From NCBI GenBank assembly GCA_965199815.1, contig CBDATE010000033.1, positions 124,001 through 188,000 of the forward strand: a stretch of DNA of 64,000 bases. The letters run 5' to 3'. The translations under genes and the position numbers were made by a program. This DNA comes from Azotimanducus sp965199815 (lineage in GTDB: Bacteria; Pseudomonadota; Gammaproteobacteria; Pseudomonadales; Azotimanducaceae). Below the pieces are notes generated by a model. The model searched no databases. It was not told where the DNA came from and saw only the letters and a list, made by a program, of their open reading frames with translations. Shown here piece after piece: positions 27,195 through 35,546 of this stretch (within the stretch, counting starts at the first letter, position 1; each line of letters starts with the position of its first letter).

Positions 27195-29069
27195 TCACCA
27201 CGGCGCTTGCGAGTCCTGCCTGGATTCTCCGGCCCGCTCCCGAGCTTCTGCTTCGAGCAGAAACTTTTGACGCAGCAGTCCGCCCGGGTCGTCAGGCACA
27301 CGTCGCAACAGGCTCTCGATGCGCTCTCTTTGCCGCGCCTGCTGAATGATGAGGTCCTGCGGGTCTGGCGGGGACGCTTGCTGTTCGGATGTCTCGTCCG
27401 TGTGCAGTGCCTGGCGAGTGGCATCGTCCTGTTCGTCTTGCTGTGCATCGTCCTGTTCACGTTCCTGCAGCAGGCTCCCCTCATCTTCATCAGGTGACTG
27501 TTCAGATGCCTGCGATGCCTGCGCGGATTGTGCATCGTCTGTCCCCTCCTGCGCTGTCCCCTCCTGCGCTGTCCCCTCCTGCGTATCTGCTGTTGACCGG
27601 GAAGACATCTGGCTCTCGTGCATATCAGTCGAATCCGATGCATTCTCATATTCGCCCGATTGCTCCCGAGAGTCGCCACCTTCCTGCATGGAGCGCTGCA
27701 TGGCCTCGAGCAGCGCCTTGTTATGCGCGGCATCCGCATGTTGCGGGTCGCGTTCAAGCGCCGTCTCGTACGCGCTGATGGCGGCATCTACCCGCCCGTT
27801 GAAGGCGAGGCTGTTACCGAGGTTGTAATAGTCATCCGCGTTCTTGTGCTCGATGCTGTCAAACGCACGCACGGCAGCCTCGAACGACTGCCCCTGGAAG
27901 TGCGAGACACCGCGCCAGCGCTGGTTCTCGAACAGCGTCGCCGCCGCTTGCGGATTCGCTTCCCCAAGCGCCTCGAAGCCCTGTTGGTCCGCTCGCTTCC
28001 AGAGCGAATCCCACCAGGAGGCCGAGGCATCGGCAGAGAACAGCAGGCAGAGCAGCAGCACCGGCAATGCGCCGCGGCGCATTGCCAGCAGCAACATCGG
28101 CACCAGTGGCAGTGCGAACAGCCAGGTCATATCCACCCACATTTCCACCTGTGATTCGCCAGAAGACTCGCTCAGCGTCCGCGACGGGTCACCGGGGTCG
28201 GGCAAGAGTCCGGTGAGGTCCTCATCGCCGATGCGCGCGGTCTGGTAGCGACCACCGCACAGGGATGCCAGCAGTCGCAGCTTGTCTTCCTGCAGCCTGG
28301 CAATCACGTGTTGGCCGCGTGCGTCGCGCAGCATTTCTGTTTGTCCCGAAGCCACCGGCACGGGCACGGGCGCGCCGGTGGCCGTGCCAACACCGAGAAT
28401 CGACAGCGTATGGCGCGGCTCACACGCGCTGGCCAGATCCTCCAGGGCGTGAATGCCGTCGGTGATCAGCAGCAGATGTCCTGTGCCCTGATCGGCACCG
28501 CGCAACAGTTGATTGCCGAGTCTGATGGCCTTGTCGGTGCGGCTGCCACGCAGCGGCATGATGTTCGGGGTGAGCGCGTTGGTCATATGTGCGATGGTCG
28601 CCACATCGTCTGTCAGTGGTGTCACCACATGTGCATCACCGGCAAAGGCGATCAATGCCGTGCTGCCTTCCGTGCGCAGACGCAGCAGGTCGGCGAGTTC
28701 GAGTCGTGCCCGTTGCAGGCGCGACGGTGGGGTGTCTTGCGCATACATCGACAGCGACAGGTCAAACAGCACCACCAGCGCCTCATCCACCTCTCTGGTC
28801 GGCAGTTCCTGGCGCTGCCAGGTGGGGCCAGCCACCGCAATGGCACCGAGCCCGAGGATGCTCGCGATACCGAGCGGCAGAAGCCAGCGATTCGCACCTT
28901 CACCGCGCGACAGCAACACCACACGAAGAGCCGGTGAGAGGAGGGATTCAAAGGCCCCGCCTGCTGCTCGACCGAGTGCGTACCAGGCGGCCAGAGCAAT
29001 GGCCGGGATGAGGCCAAGCAAGGCCAGCGGGCGGAGGAAATGAAAGGCCTGCCAATCGAAGGCATCCAT
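27195..29069 (-). CDS. BatB-BatC fusion: VWA membrane protein with TPR and acidic tail
   Basis: 624 residues; the start at 29069 overlaps the BatA stop. Two N-terminal membrane helices (about 12-33 and 61-82) precede a von Willebrand factor A domain with the MIDAS motif FDLSLS (D103, S105, S107). A further helix follows (MTWLFALPLVPMLLLAM), then a TPR segment (GNSLAFNGRVDAAISAYETALERDPQ), then an about 150-residue Glu/Gln/Ser/Asp-rich low-complexity tail. BatB and BatC are separate genes in many bacteria; here they are one polypeptide. The tail includes EGTAQ repeats encoded by a 15-bp tandem repeat at 27541-27585. Confidence 0.9.
   Translation of the reverse strand: MDAFDWQAFHFLRPLALLGLIPAIALAAWYALGRAAGGAFESLLSPALRVVLLSRGEGANRWLLPLGIASILGLGAIAVAGPTWQRQELPTREVDEALVVLFDLSLSMYAQDTPPSRLQRARLELADLLRLRTEGSTALIAFAGDAHVVTPLTDDVATIAHMTNALTPNIMPLRGSRTDKAIRLGNQLLRGADQGTGHLLLITDGIHALEDLASACEPRHTLSILGVGTATGAPVPVPVASGQTEMLRDARGQHVIARLQEDKLRLLASLCGGRYQTARIGDEDLTGLLPDPGDPSRTLSESSGESQVEMWVDMTWLFALPLVPMLLLAMRRGALPVLLLCLLFSADASASWWDSLWKRADQQGFEALGEANPQAAATLFENQRWRGVSHFQGQSFEAAVRAFDSIEHKNADDYYNLGNSLAFNGRVDAAISAYETALERDPQHADAAHNKALLEAMQRSMQEGGDSREQSGEYENASDSTDMHESQMSSRSTADTQEGTAQEGTAQEGTDDAQSAQASQASEQSPDEDEGSLLQEREQDDAQQDEQDDATRQALHTDETSEQQASPPDPQDLIIQQARQRERIESLLRRVPDDPGGLLRQKFLLEAEARERAGESRQDSQAPW
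27541..27585 (-). repeat. Three 15-bp tandem repeats in the BatC-like tail
   Basis: The plus strand reads gtcccctcctgcgct twice and then gtcccctcctgcgta, at 27541-27555, 27556-27570 and 27571-27585. On the coding strand each unit encodes AQEGT. Units are in frame, so copy-number change alters tail length without breaking the gene. Confidence 0.9.
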
Positions 29070-30040
29070 CAGGCAACTCCGGGCGTGAACCTGCGCAGCA
29101 CCAGCCAGAGGCAGCCCAGGCACCAGGCGAGTCCGATGGGCACATACGCCCATGAAGTGATCGGGCGCACGGTGTCGGGTGCCTGCTCACCGGGCTCGAG
29201 TTGATCTATCACCCGATACACGTCTTCAAGCTCACCGCTGGCGGTGGCGCGGAAGTACTGCCCGCCGGTGATGCGCGCAACCTCGGACAGGCTCTCTTCG
29301 TCCAGTTCACCCGAGCCGACAGCCCTGATGCGACCAAAAATGTCTATGCCCGGTCCGGCAAATCCGATGGTGTGTATGCGAATGTCCGCATCGCGGGCAA
29401 TTTCGGCTGCCCGCACGGGCGACAGCTCGCCCGTGTTGCTGGCCCCATCGGTGAGCAATACCAGTACGCGCGAGTCAGCCGGACGGTCAAGCAGCCGCTT
29501 CACCGCAAGACCTATGGCATCGCCGATGGCGGTGCGATTGCCGGCAATGCCAAGCGGGGCTTCTTTCAGGAGCGTCGCCACCGTGTCTCGGTCGAAGGTG
29601 AGCGGTGCCTGCACATACGCGCGGGTGCCGAACAATACCAGCCCGACGCGGTCGCCTTCACGACGCTCGATGAAGGACGACAGAATGTGTTTCACGAGAT
29701 CAATTCTGGTCAGACGTTGCGATTCCCACAGCATGTCATCTTCACGCATGCTGCCGGAGATATCGACTGCCAGCAGCAGGTCTCGACCGGCAGTTGGCAG
29801 TGGCCGTGGCTCGCCCACCCACTCGGGTCGGGCGATACCGATGATCAGGAGCATCCAGCAGAGCAGAAGCCAGACCGGTTGGCTGCTGCGACGCTCTCCG
29901 GATTGACCAAAACTGCGATAGCGACCGAGAGCCGGGACGCGCATGGCGAGACCTTGCGCCTTGTACGCCGGCAGAAACTTCATTGCCAGCAGCGGCAAGG
30001 GGAGCATGACAAGCGCCCAGGGCCAGGCCAAATCGATCAT
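29069..30040 (-). CDS. BatA: von Willebrand factor A domain membrane protein
   Basis: 323 residues from the ATG at 30040, which overlaps the DUF4381 stop (ATGA). Two N-terminal membrane segments (about 5-22 and 55-70) precede a VWA domain with a complete MIDAS motif DISGS (93-97). A C-terminal helix (TSWAYVPIGLAWCLGCLWLVL) completes the usual BatA topology. VWA domains bind partner proteins through the metal site. In this operon BatA and BatB are thought to work with the MoxR ATPase; the partner is unknown. Start choice is supported by the overlap; the longer open frame upstream lies over DUF4381. Confidence 0.93.
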   Translation of the reverse strand: MIDLAWPWALVMLPLPLLAMKFLPAYKAQGLAMRVPALGRYRSFGQSGERRSSQPVWLLLCWMLLIIGIARPEWVGEPRPLPTAGRDLLLAVDISGSMREDDMLWESQRLTRIDLVKHILSSFIERREGDRVGLVLFGTRAYVQAPLTFDRDTVATLLKEAPLGIAGNRTAIGDAIGLAVKRLLDRPADSRVLVLLTDGASNTGELSPVRAAEIARDADIRIHTIGFAGPGIDIFGRIRAVGSGELDEESLSEVARITGGQYFRATASGELEDVYRVIDQLEPGEQAPDTVRPITSWAYVPIGLAWCLGCLWLVLRRFTPGVA

Positions 30041-30576
30041 GTGCACACCTCGGGAGGGCTCAGTCTGCGCAGGGCATGGTCGAGATGCATTCCGAGTCGT
30101 TCGCAGGCGCTGTGTTGCTCCTGTCCGGCTGCCACCGAGCAGTCCGGCGCTGCGTGTGGTCGATACCGGAACTCGCCCAGAAGCGAGGTATCGACACGCA
30201 TCGCGGCCTCTGACCCGCCGGCCTGGCGCAGAAACTGCGTCAGCGCGCGTACCCAGATGTCCGCTGACAGGCTCAGCACCTGTCGCTGGCCATAGCCATA
30301 TACCAGCAGGCGCTTGAGCAGCGCATTCACCTGATCCAGATAGTGCATGGGCGCGATGCGCCTGTCTGCGAGCGCCTGGTTCAACCCGGCGAGTTCGCGC
30401 CGCGCCTCGACAAGCGGGCGCCGTGACAAGCGGGCGCGCTGCATGTGGCGCAATGCCCGGTACACGAGTACCAGCAGCAGGATTGCCAGCAACCACCATC
30501 CGGGTGCGGGCGGCCACCAGCCCGGAGCCTCCGGCAGATGCAACCCGCGCAGCTGTGCCAGTACCTCAGGCGGCAC
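30037..30576 (-). CDS. DUF4381 membrane protein of the bat operon
   Basis: About 179 residues from a GTG at 30576, chosen because ggagg lies 5 nt upstream; a GTG two codons earlier is also possible. One transmembrane helix (GWWLLAILLLVLVYRALRHM) is followed by a cytoplasmic helical domain (ARRELAGLNQALADRRIAPM ... VNALLKRLLVYGYGQR). This layout and its place between DUF58 and BatA identify it as DUF4381. It overlaps the DUF58 gene by about 11 nt and BatA by 4 nt, so translation is likely coupled. Function unknown. Confidence 0.82.
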   Translation of the reverse strand: MPPEVLAQLRGLHLPEAPGWWPPAPGWWLLAILLLVLVYRALRHMQRARLSRRPLVEARRELAGLNQALADRRIAPMHYLDQVNALLKRLLVYGYGQRQVLSLSADIWVRALTQFLRQAGGSEAAMRVDTSLLGEFRYRPHAAPDCSVAAGQEQHSACERLGMHLDHALRRLSPPEVCT

Positions 30577-31480
30577 GGGCACCTCCGTGAGACGCTCTGC
30601 CGGTCTGTTGCTGGTTACAGCATTCGAGCAAGCGGCAACCGGTGCTCTGGCAGACTTCCCGCAGTGCCTGCACACGTGATTCGAAGGCGTGCCGGAATGC
30701 CGTTCTCGTGGATGCGTCCGAGGTGTTGAAAACGAGTCGTTCGGTGCCCTTGAAGAGCGGGAAACGCCCACCCGGAGGCTCGGCTTCAAACCGGTCGTAG
30801 ATGAAGATGAGCTGCACTTCGTTCTTGCATGCGAGCCGCGCCAGGTGGGGTTTGAGCTCTTCCAGTGGCTCGCCAAAGTCGGACAGCACATGGATGCCGT
30901 GCCCACCCGGTGCCAGGCGTTTTGCGCGCAGCAGCATCTCCGCGAGGGACATTGATGCTGCCACGGGAGCCGTGAGCAGTGCCTGATTGGCATGCGCAAT
31001 CGCGCGCAGCAGCCTGAGGACGGTGGCCAGGCGCCGTCTGGGTTTGATGAGCACCTGATCCCGGCTGCCGAGCACCATGCCGCCCACCCGGTCGCCGCGA
31101 TGAAAGCACTGCCAGGCGAGACGGGCGGCTGATTCTGCGGCATGCACGGACTTCAGGCGGGTTCCGGTACCAAAGAACATGCCGGGTGTCTGATCCACCA
31201 GCAGGAGCTCCGGTCGCTCCCGCTCCTCCTGATAGATTCGGGTGTGCGCCGTCATGCGCCGTGCTGTCACCTTCCAGTCGATGGCGCGCAGATCATCGCC
31301 CGGTTGGTAGGCGCGCACTTCCGTGAATTCGATGCCGCGTCCGCGAAATCTGGACAGGCGCGCACCGCTTGCGGGAAGTGTCACACGTGCGTTCTCCCGC
31401 GCCTTCGGCGGGACGGCCAGCCGCAGCTGCATCAGATCGTCAAGGGTGACGCTTGCGCCCTGGAGAGACAGCGAATGCAT
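30566..31480 (-). CDS. DUF58 domain protein
   Basis: 304 residues, soluble. The DUF58 core is clear: GRGIEFTEVRAYQPGDDLRA, IDWKVTARR, then a VWA-like region (ELLLVDQTPGMFFGTG). DUF58 proteins are routinely encoded with MoxR ATPases and Bat proteins. The MIDAS-equivalent serines of a true VWA domain are replaced (DQTPG), so metal binding is doubtful. Second gene of the operon, 40 nt after MoxR. Confidence 0.92.
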   Translation of the reverse strand: MHSLSLQGASVTLDDLMQLRLAVPPKARENARVTLPASGARLSRFRGRGIEFTEVRAYQPGDDLRAIDWKVTARRMTAHTRIYQEERERPELLLVDQTPGMFFGTGTRLKSVHAAESAARLAWQCFHRGDRVGGMVLGSRDQVLIKPRRRLATVLRLLRAIAHANQALLTAPVAASMSLAEMLLRAKRLAPGGHGIHVLSDFGEPLEELKPHLARLACKNEVQLIFIYDRFEAEPPGGRFPLFKGTERLVFNTSDASTRTAFRHAFESRVQALREVCQSTGCRLLECCNQQQTGRASHGGARAA

Positions 31481-31520
31481 CAGGATAGGTGCGTGGGTGT
31501 GTGGAAAGACGCGCTCAGGT

Positions 31521-32558
31521 TCAGTTCACCGGCACACACTCGAGCAATCGCTCGATGATCGCCTGCGAGCTCGTGCCAAGTGCTTCTGCTTCGTAACTGA
31601 GCACAATTCTGTGCCGGAGCACATCAAGTGCCACGCTTCTCACATCGTCCGGTGTCACATAGTCGGCACCCTTCAACCAGGCAAGGGCGCGGCTGCATTG
31701 ATCGAGCGCGATGCTGCCGCGCGGGCTGGCCCCGTATTCAACCATACCGGTGAGGGAGTCATCGCAGTCGCCGGGTCGGCGGGTGGCAGTCACCAGCGCA
31801 ACTATATAGTCGCGCACTGTCGCGGCCACATGCAGGTTCCCGAGTGCGCTGCGCGCTTCCAGAATATCTTCGGGCGAGAGCCGCACCTCGGGCATGGATT
31901 GGTCATCGGCCAGGTGTTCCTGTCTGACAAGTTCCATGATGCGGGCTTCCACCCCGGCATCCGGGTACCCGACTTCAACATGCATCAGGAATCGATCAAG
32001 CTGCGCTTCCGGCAAGGGGTAGGTGCCTTCCTGCTCGATCGGATTTTGCGTCGCCATAACCAGAAACAGCGACGCCAGAGGGTAGGTGGTCTGGCCAATG
32101 GTTACCTGATGTTCGGCCATGGCCTCGAGCAGTGCCGATTGCACCTTGGCGGGCGCACGATTGACTTCATCGGCAAGCAGTATGTTGTGGAATATCGGAC
32201 CTTTCTGAAAGTGGAAACTGCCGCTCTGCGGGCGATAAATCTCTGTGCCCGTGATGTCTCCGGGCAACAGGTCGGGGGTGAACTGGATACGATGGAAGGA
32301 GGCATCTACCGCCTTGGCCAGTTCGCGGATGGCGCGCGTCTTGGCAAGGCCGGGAGCGCCCTGAACGATCAGGTGGCCGCCGGTGAGCAGGGCGATGAGT
32401 AACCGATCCACCAGATGCGTCTGGCCGAGTACCCGTCCTTCAAGCCATTCCCGTACTTGCAGCAAGCGGGCCGACAGATGTGTATCTCGGGTACTTGATG
32501 GCATCGGGTTGTCGGGGGTCTCGAGTCCTTGCAGCGTCATGTGGTCAATGGCAGGCAT
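31521..32558 (-). CDS. MoxR-family AAA+ ATPase
   Basis: 345 residues. Walker A is GAPGLAKT (67-74), Walker B LLADEVNRAP, sensor 1 MATQNPIEQEGTYPLPEAQL and the arginine-finger region QLDRFLMHVEVGYP. MoxR ATPases act as chaperones that remodel VWA-containing partners, here presumably BatA/BatB. First gene of the operon; the ATG at 32540 is an alternative start. The promoter must lie in 32559-33004, next to the multi-hairpin repeat. Confidence 0.95.
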   Translation of the reverse strand: MPAIDHMTLQGLETPDNPMPSSTRDTHLSARLLQVREWLEGRVLGQTHLVDRLLIALLTGGHLIVQGAPGLAKTRAIRELAKAVDASFHRIQFTPDLLPGDITGTEIYRPQSGSFHFQKGPIFHNILLADEVNRAPAKVQSALLEAMAEHQVTIGQTTYPLASLFLVMATQNPIEQEGTYPLPEAQLDRFLMHVEVGYPDAGVEARIMELVRQEHLADDQSMPEVRLSPEDILEARSALGNLHVAATVRDYIVALVTATRRPGDCDDSLTGMVEYGASPRGSIALDQCSRALAWLKGADYVTPDDVRSVALDVLRHRIVLSYEAEALGTSSQAIIERLLECVPVN

Positions 32559-32830
32559 CTGCCGGTGAAAGCAAGCGCACTAGTCTAACGCAAGCCATTC
32601 CTGTACTTGGCATGTCAGGGGGGATGTGGCAGGGCGGCCCGCTCTCCGTGTGCTTGTTGTGCGAACCGTGCCACGTACGCATCTTCAAGCTCGCTGCTCA
32701 GCAGCCCGCATGGGCCGCACAGAGCGCTTGAGGCAGAACGCTCCAATCAATGGGGCAGCGGCTGCCGGATGGGCACCTGCCAGACGCTGCCGCGCGGCCA
32801 TAGGCTGATATACTCCCGGCACAGCGCCAA
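32559..32830. other. Intergenic region upstream of moxR with no recognisable gene
   Basis: Together with the repeat that follows, this divergent gap between moxR (minus) and the DNA methylase (plus) is 446 bp. I see no credible ORF, tRNA or terminator in these 272 bp; they presumably hold the moxR promoter. Composition is GC-rich and unremarkable. Confidence 0.5.
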
Positions 32831-32973
32831 GGAAACTCTGAATAACAGAGTTTCCCGTGCGGCACACGGATGTGCCGCCAGATTCAGTGCCGTAAGGCAT
32901 TGAATCTGCGAGCAAATCAGAAGCGTACTTCTGATTTGCGAATCTGATCAAGTCCACGGATGGACTTGATCAG
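32831..32973 (-). repeat. Multi-hairpin interspersed repeat, copy 2 (inverted relative to copy 1)
   Basis: Reverse-complement counterpart of 11478-11621 with the same five stem-loops in reverse order. HP5 is 32831-32855 (loop aataa), HP4 32859-32878 (loop cgga), HP3 32879-32908 (loop gtaa), HP2 32913-32938 (loop cgta), HP1 32944-32973 (loop cgga). Differences from copy 1 fall mainly in loops; stems are kept, including the single mismatch of HP3. It ends 31 nt before the start of the methylase gene and could influence both moxR and the methylase. Confidence 0.93.
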
Positions 32974-33004
32974 AACATACCTAATCCGCCGCACCATCCG
33001 AGCC

Positions 33005-34057
33005 ATGGCTTCGTCCCCTTTCTTCAAGACCCCGCGCGGCCAGATCCGGCACGCGGACTCGCTGCGGCTCATTCAGGACGAGGTGCGCTCGGAGTCGGTG
33101 GACCTCATCATGACCAGCCCGCCGTTCGGATTGGTGCGCAAGAAGGAGTACGGCAATGTGGATGCTGACAACTACGTTGACTGGTTCCAGGAATTCGGCG
33201 CGGAGTTCTTCCGCGCCCTGAAACCCTCCGGCTCTCTGGTCATCGACATCGGCGGCGCTTGGAACCGGGGCCAGCCGAGCCGCAGCCTCTACCACTTCGA
33301 ACTCGTCATCATGCTTTGCCGACAAATCGGCTTCCATCTCGCCCAGGAGTTTTTCTGGTGGAACCCAGCCAAACTGCCTTCTCCCGCCGAATGGGTCACG
33401 GTGCGGCGAATCCGGGTCAAGGACGCGGTCAATTGCGTTTGGTGGCTGTCGAAGACGCCTTGGCCCAAGGCCAGCAACCGACGGGTGCTGGTGCCCTACA
33501 GCGATGCCATGCAGTCTTTGCTGAAAAACGGGTACACGCCCAGCAAGCGGCCCAGTGGCCACGACATCAGCGCGCACTTCAACAACGACAACCGTGCCGC
33601 CATACCGCCCAACCTCCTGGCCGTGCCGAACACGGAAAGCAACTCGCGCTATCTTCGCTACTGCAAGGAGCACGGCCTGCGGCAGCATCCCGCGCGGTTC
33701 CCCAGCGGACTGCCCGAGTTCTTCATCCGGATGCTGACCGATCCAGGTGATCTGGTGATCGACCCATTTGCGGGCAGCTGCGTGACCGGCGAGGTGGCTG
33801 AACGGCTCAAGCGTCAGTGGATCTGTTGCGATACATCCAAAGAATACCTCGTCGGCGCATTGGGCCGATTTTCCGGGAACGGCGAAGAGTCGTTGTTTCC
33901 AGACCTGCCGGAAGGTGCCAAAACCAATGCCGCCAACTACGCACTGCATCATCCCTCCGCGCTGTGGGATCAGCTGGAGCAAGCCCCCCTGCCCGCAGAT
34001 GGCGGCCTCAAGCGCCCGCAGAAGGCATTGCCTGAAGATCAGTCAGAACCAACCTGA
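33005..34057 (+). CDS. DNA methyltransferase (TSPPF type, N4-cytosine or N6-adenine)
   Basis: 350 residues from the ATG at 33005; an earlier ATG at 32960 lies inside the hairpin repeat and is unlikely. Catalytic motif IV TSPPF is at 37-41 and the SAM-binding motif I, VIDPFAGSCVTGEVAERL, is in the C-terminal third, so the motif order is that of beta-class methylases. TSPP suggests N4-cytosine specificity, though N6-adenine is not excluded. It is followed after 37 nt by an HNH nuclease gene, forming a second restriction-modification system. Confidence 0.92.
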   Translation: MASSPFFKTPRGQIRHADSLRLIQDEVRSESVDLIMTSPPFGLVRKKEYGNVDADNYVDWFQEFGAEFFRALKPSGSLVIDIGGAWNRGQPSRSLYHFELVIMLCRQIGFHLAQEFFWWNPAKLPSPAEWVTVRRIRVKDAVNCVWWLSKTPWPKASNRRVLVPYSDAMQSLLKNGYTPSKRPSGHDISAHFNNDNRAAIPPNLLAVPNTESNSRYLRYCKEHGLRQHPARFPSGLPEFFIRMLTDPGDLVIDPFAGSCVTGEVAERLKRQWICCDTSKEYLVGALGRFSGNGEESLFPDLPEGAKTNAANYALHHPSALWDQLEQAPLPADGGLKRPQKALPEDQSEPT

Positions 34058-34094
34058 GGCCCAGTCAGCCCGTTGATCCAGCCAAAGTGCGACC

Positions 34095-35096
34095 ATGCCC
34101 GCAGCACCCTCCCAAACCATCCTGTCTGCCCTGATCAATGCGTTTCAGGATGCTGGATCCGCCGCATTTCCCCATTCGACCGGAACGGGAAATCCACGCC
34201 AATTCACCGTTACGTCTGGGGAACACGGGACCGATGTGTGGGTGTATGTCTGGACGCTGACGCACGGCGGGCGCTCCAACTTGCCGAACGAGCTGCGCAT
34301 CCAGATGACCGGTGTCGAGTCGCCACTCCAAAAGAATGCGTCGGGACCCACCTTGCTGCTTGGGTTCCATCAGGACACAGGCATCTTCGCTGGCTTCGAT
34401 CCGGATCGGCACACCCACTTCACTACCGGCTCGCCCTCGGTTCAGGTCAGCTTGGATTGCATTCACCAAGCGCTCCAGAACGGCCTTGCCTTCGCGCGCA
34501 AATCCAGTGACGAAATCGTGGTCTGCTTCCGGCCGGAGCAGTTGGCAAACTACGCCGCCCACATTGCCGAACTTCACCGACAAGGCCCCCGCGCAGAGCT
34601 CCTGCCCCTGTTGCAGCAAACCGCCCAGCGCACCGACCTGGAGGAAGAGGCCGTGGCCCAAATCGGTGCTGCTCCGCGCCGCGTTCTTGCTACCGTCAGC
34701 CGAATCGCACGAGCTGGCAGCTTCAGGCAGCAGGTGCTGGCCGCCTACGAAAACCGGTGCGCGGTGACTCGTATGCAATTGAAGCTCATTGATGCCGCGC
34801 ACATCCTGCCCCTGCACGCAGACGAGACGATCGATGATGTCCGCAATGGCATCGCTTTGTCGCCCACCTACCACCGAGCCTTCGACAACGCTTTGATCTA
34901 CCTTGACCGGAGCTACGTCATGCGCCTTAACGGAGCCAGGGCGAACGAGCTTTCAACGCTCGGCCTGGACGGTGGCCTCCACGCGTTCCAAGCCCCGCTA
35001 AACCGCAAGGTCCATCTCCCTGCCGACCGCAAGCAATGGCCCAAAGCCGAGATGATTCGCATGGGGAATCGCTTTCGCCGGATATTGGAACAGTAA
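34095..35096 (+). CDS. HNH restriction endonuclease (probable partner of upstream methylase)
   Basis: 333 residues. An N-terminal region of about 200 residues (probably DNA recognition, QFTVTSGEHGTDVWVYVWTL) is followed by an HNH domain at about 216-270: C222 (NRCAVT), D233-A-A-H236 as the first HNH histidine, N251 in RNGIALSPTYH and H260. This matches HNH_2-type nucleases that accompany type II methylases. It is inferred to cut DNA unmodified by the preceding methylase. Its stop is immediately followed by the 5'-truncated transposase remnant. Confidence 0.85.
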   Translation: MPAAPSQTILSALINAFQDAGSAAFPHSTGTGNPRQFTVTSGEHGTDVWVYVWTLTHGGRSNLPNELRIQMTGVESPLQKNASGPTLLLGFHQDTGIFAGFDPDRHTHFTTGSPSVQVSLDCIHQALQNGLAFARKSSDEIVVCFRPEQLANYAAHIAELHRQGPRAELLPLLQQTAQRTDLEEEAVAQIGAAPRRVLATVSRIARAGSFRQQVLAAYENRCAVTRMQLKLIDAAHILPLHADETIDDVRNGIALSPTYHRAFDNALIYLDRSYVMRLNGARANELSTLGLDGGLHAFQAPLNRKVHLPADRKQWPKAEMIRMGNRFRRILEQ

Positions 35097-35100
35097 CCGC

Positions 35101-35490
35101 TTCACGTGCGCCACCGCTTACAACGCTTGCCGCTTCCTCAACGCCCTGCTCGACGACTACTCGTGGATCAAATCCCTTCAGGTCGATGGCGGCTCCGAGT
35201 TCATGGCCGAGTTCGAACATGCCTGCCAACACAACAAACTCCCGCTCTTCGTCCTCCCGCCACGGTGCCCTGAACTCAACGGCTGTGTCGAACGCGCCAA
35301 CGACACTTCTCGTATCGAATTCCGGGGCGGATTTGGCGGCGAACTCACCGTCGCCGAAGTCGCCCCTGCGCTCGCCAGGTACCAATACTTCTACAACAAC
35401 ATCCGACCACATATGGCCCTCGACTGGAAAACCCCTGTCGAGTATCCTTCCTCCTTCCCCGCGCTCGCCCCTCGATCTCATATCCGGTGA
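35101..35490 (+). pseudogene. IS481-like transposase remnant (integrase core, 5'-truncated)
   Basis: An open frame beginning right after the HNH gene stop, without a start codon of its own at the 5' end. It encodes about 130 residues of a DDE integrase core: RFLNALLDD..SLQVDGGSEFMAEF (second catalytic Asp), LPPRCPELNGCVERANDT (catalytic Glu) and the closing YNNIRPHMALDWKTPVEY typical of IS481/rve_3 transposases. The N-terminal helix-turn-helix and first Asp are missing, so it is inactive. The stop lies inside the sequence ctcatatccggtgaacg, which recurs alone at 53346-53367. Confidence 0.85.
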
Positions 35491-35521
35491 ACGAGCACAA
35501 TCCTGGCACATTCTGATCAAG
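35461..35521 (+). repeat. Terminal segment of the IS remnant, shared with other loci
   Basis: Contains gcgctcgcccctcg (35461-35474, recurring at 58909-58922), ctcatatccggtgaacgagc (recurring reverse-complemented at 53346-53367) and ttctgatcaag (35511-35521), which is the start of hairpin 1 of the multi-hairpin repeat. The piece thus links the transposase 3' end with the hairpin family. Confidence 0.7.
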
Positions 35522-35546
35522 GCATACAAAGGCATACAATAGCGCC

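Noticed and set aside
27191..27787. N-terminal extension of the BatD frame
   Set aside because: It overlaps the BatB-BatC gene out of frame, is Arg/Met-rich, and the signal peptide begins only after the ATG at 27190.
30041..30517. N-terminal extension of the BatA frame
   Set aside because: It lies over DUF4381 in another frame and lacks any membrane helix; the ATGA overlap at 30040 marks the start.
32960..33004. Upstream start of the methylase within the hairpin repeat
   Set aside because: The codons are repeat sequence; the ATG at 33005 begins a typical methylase N-terminus.
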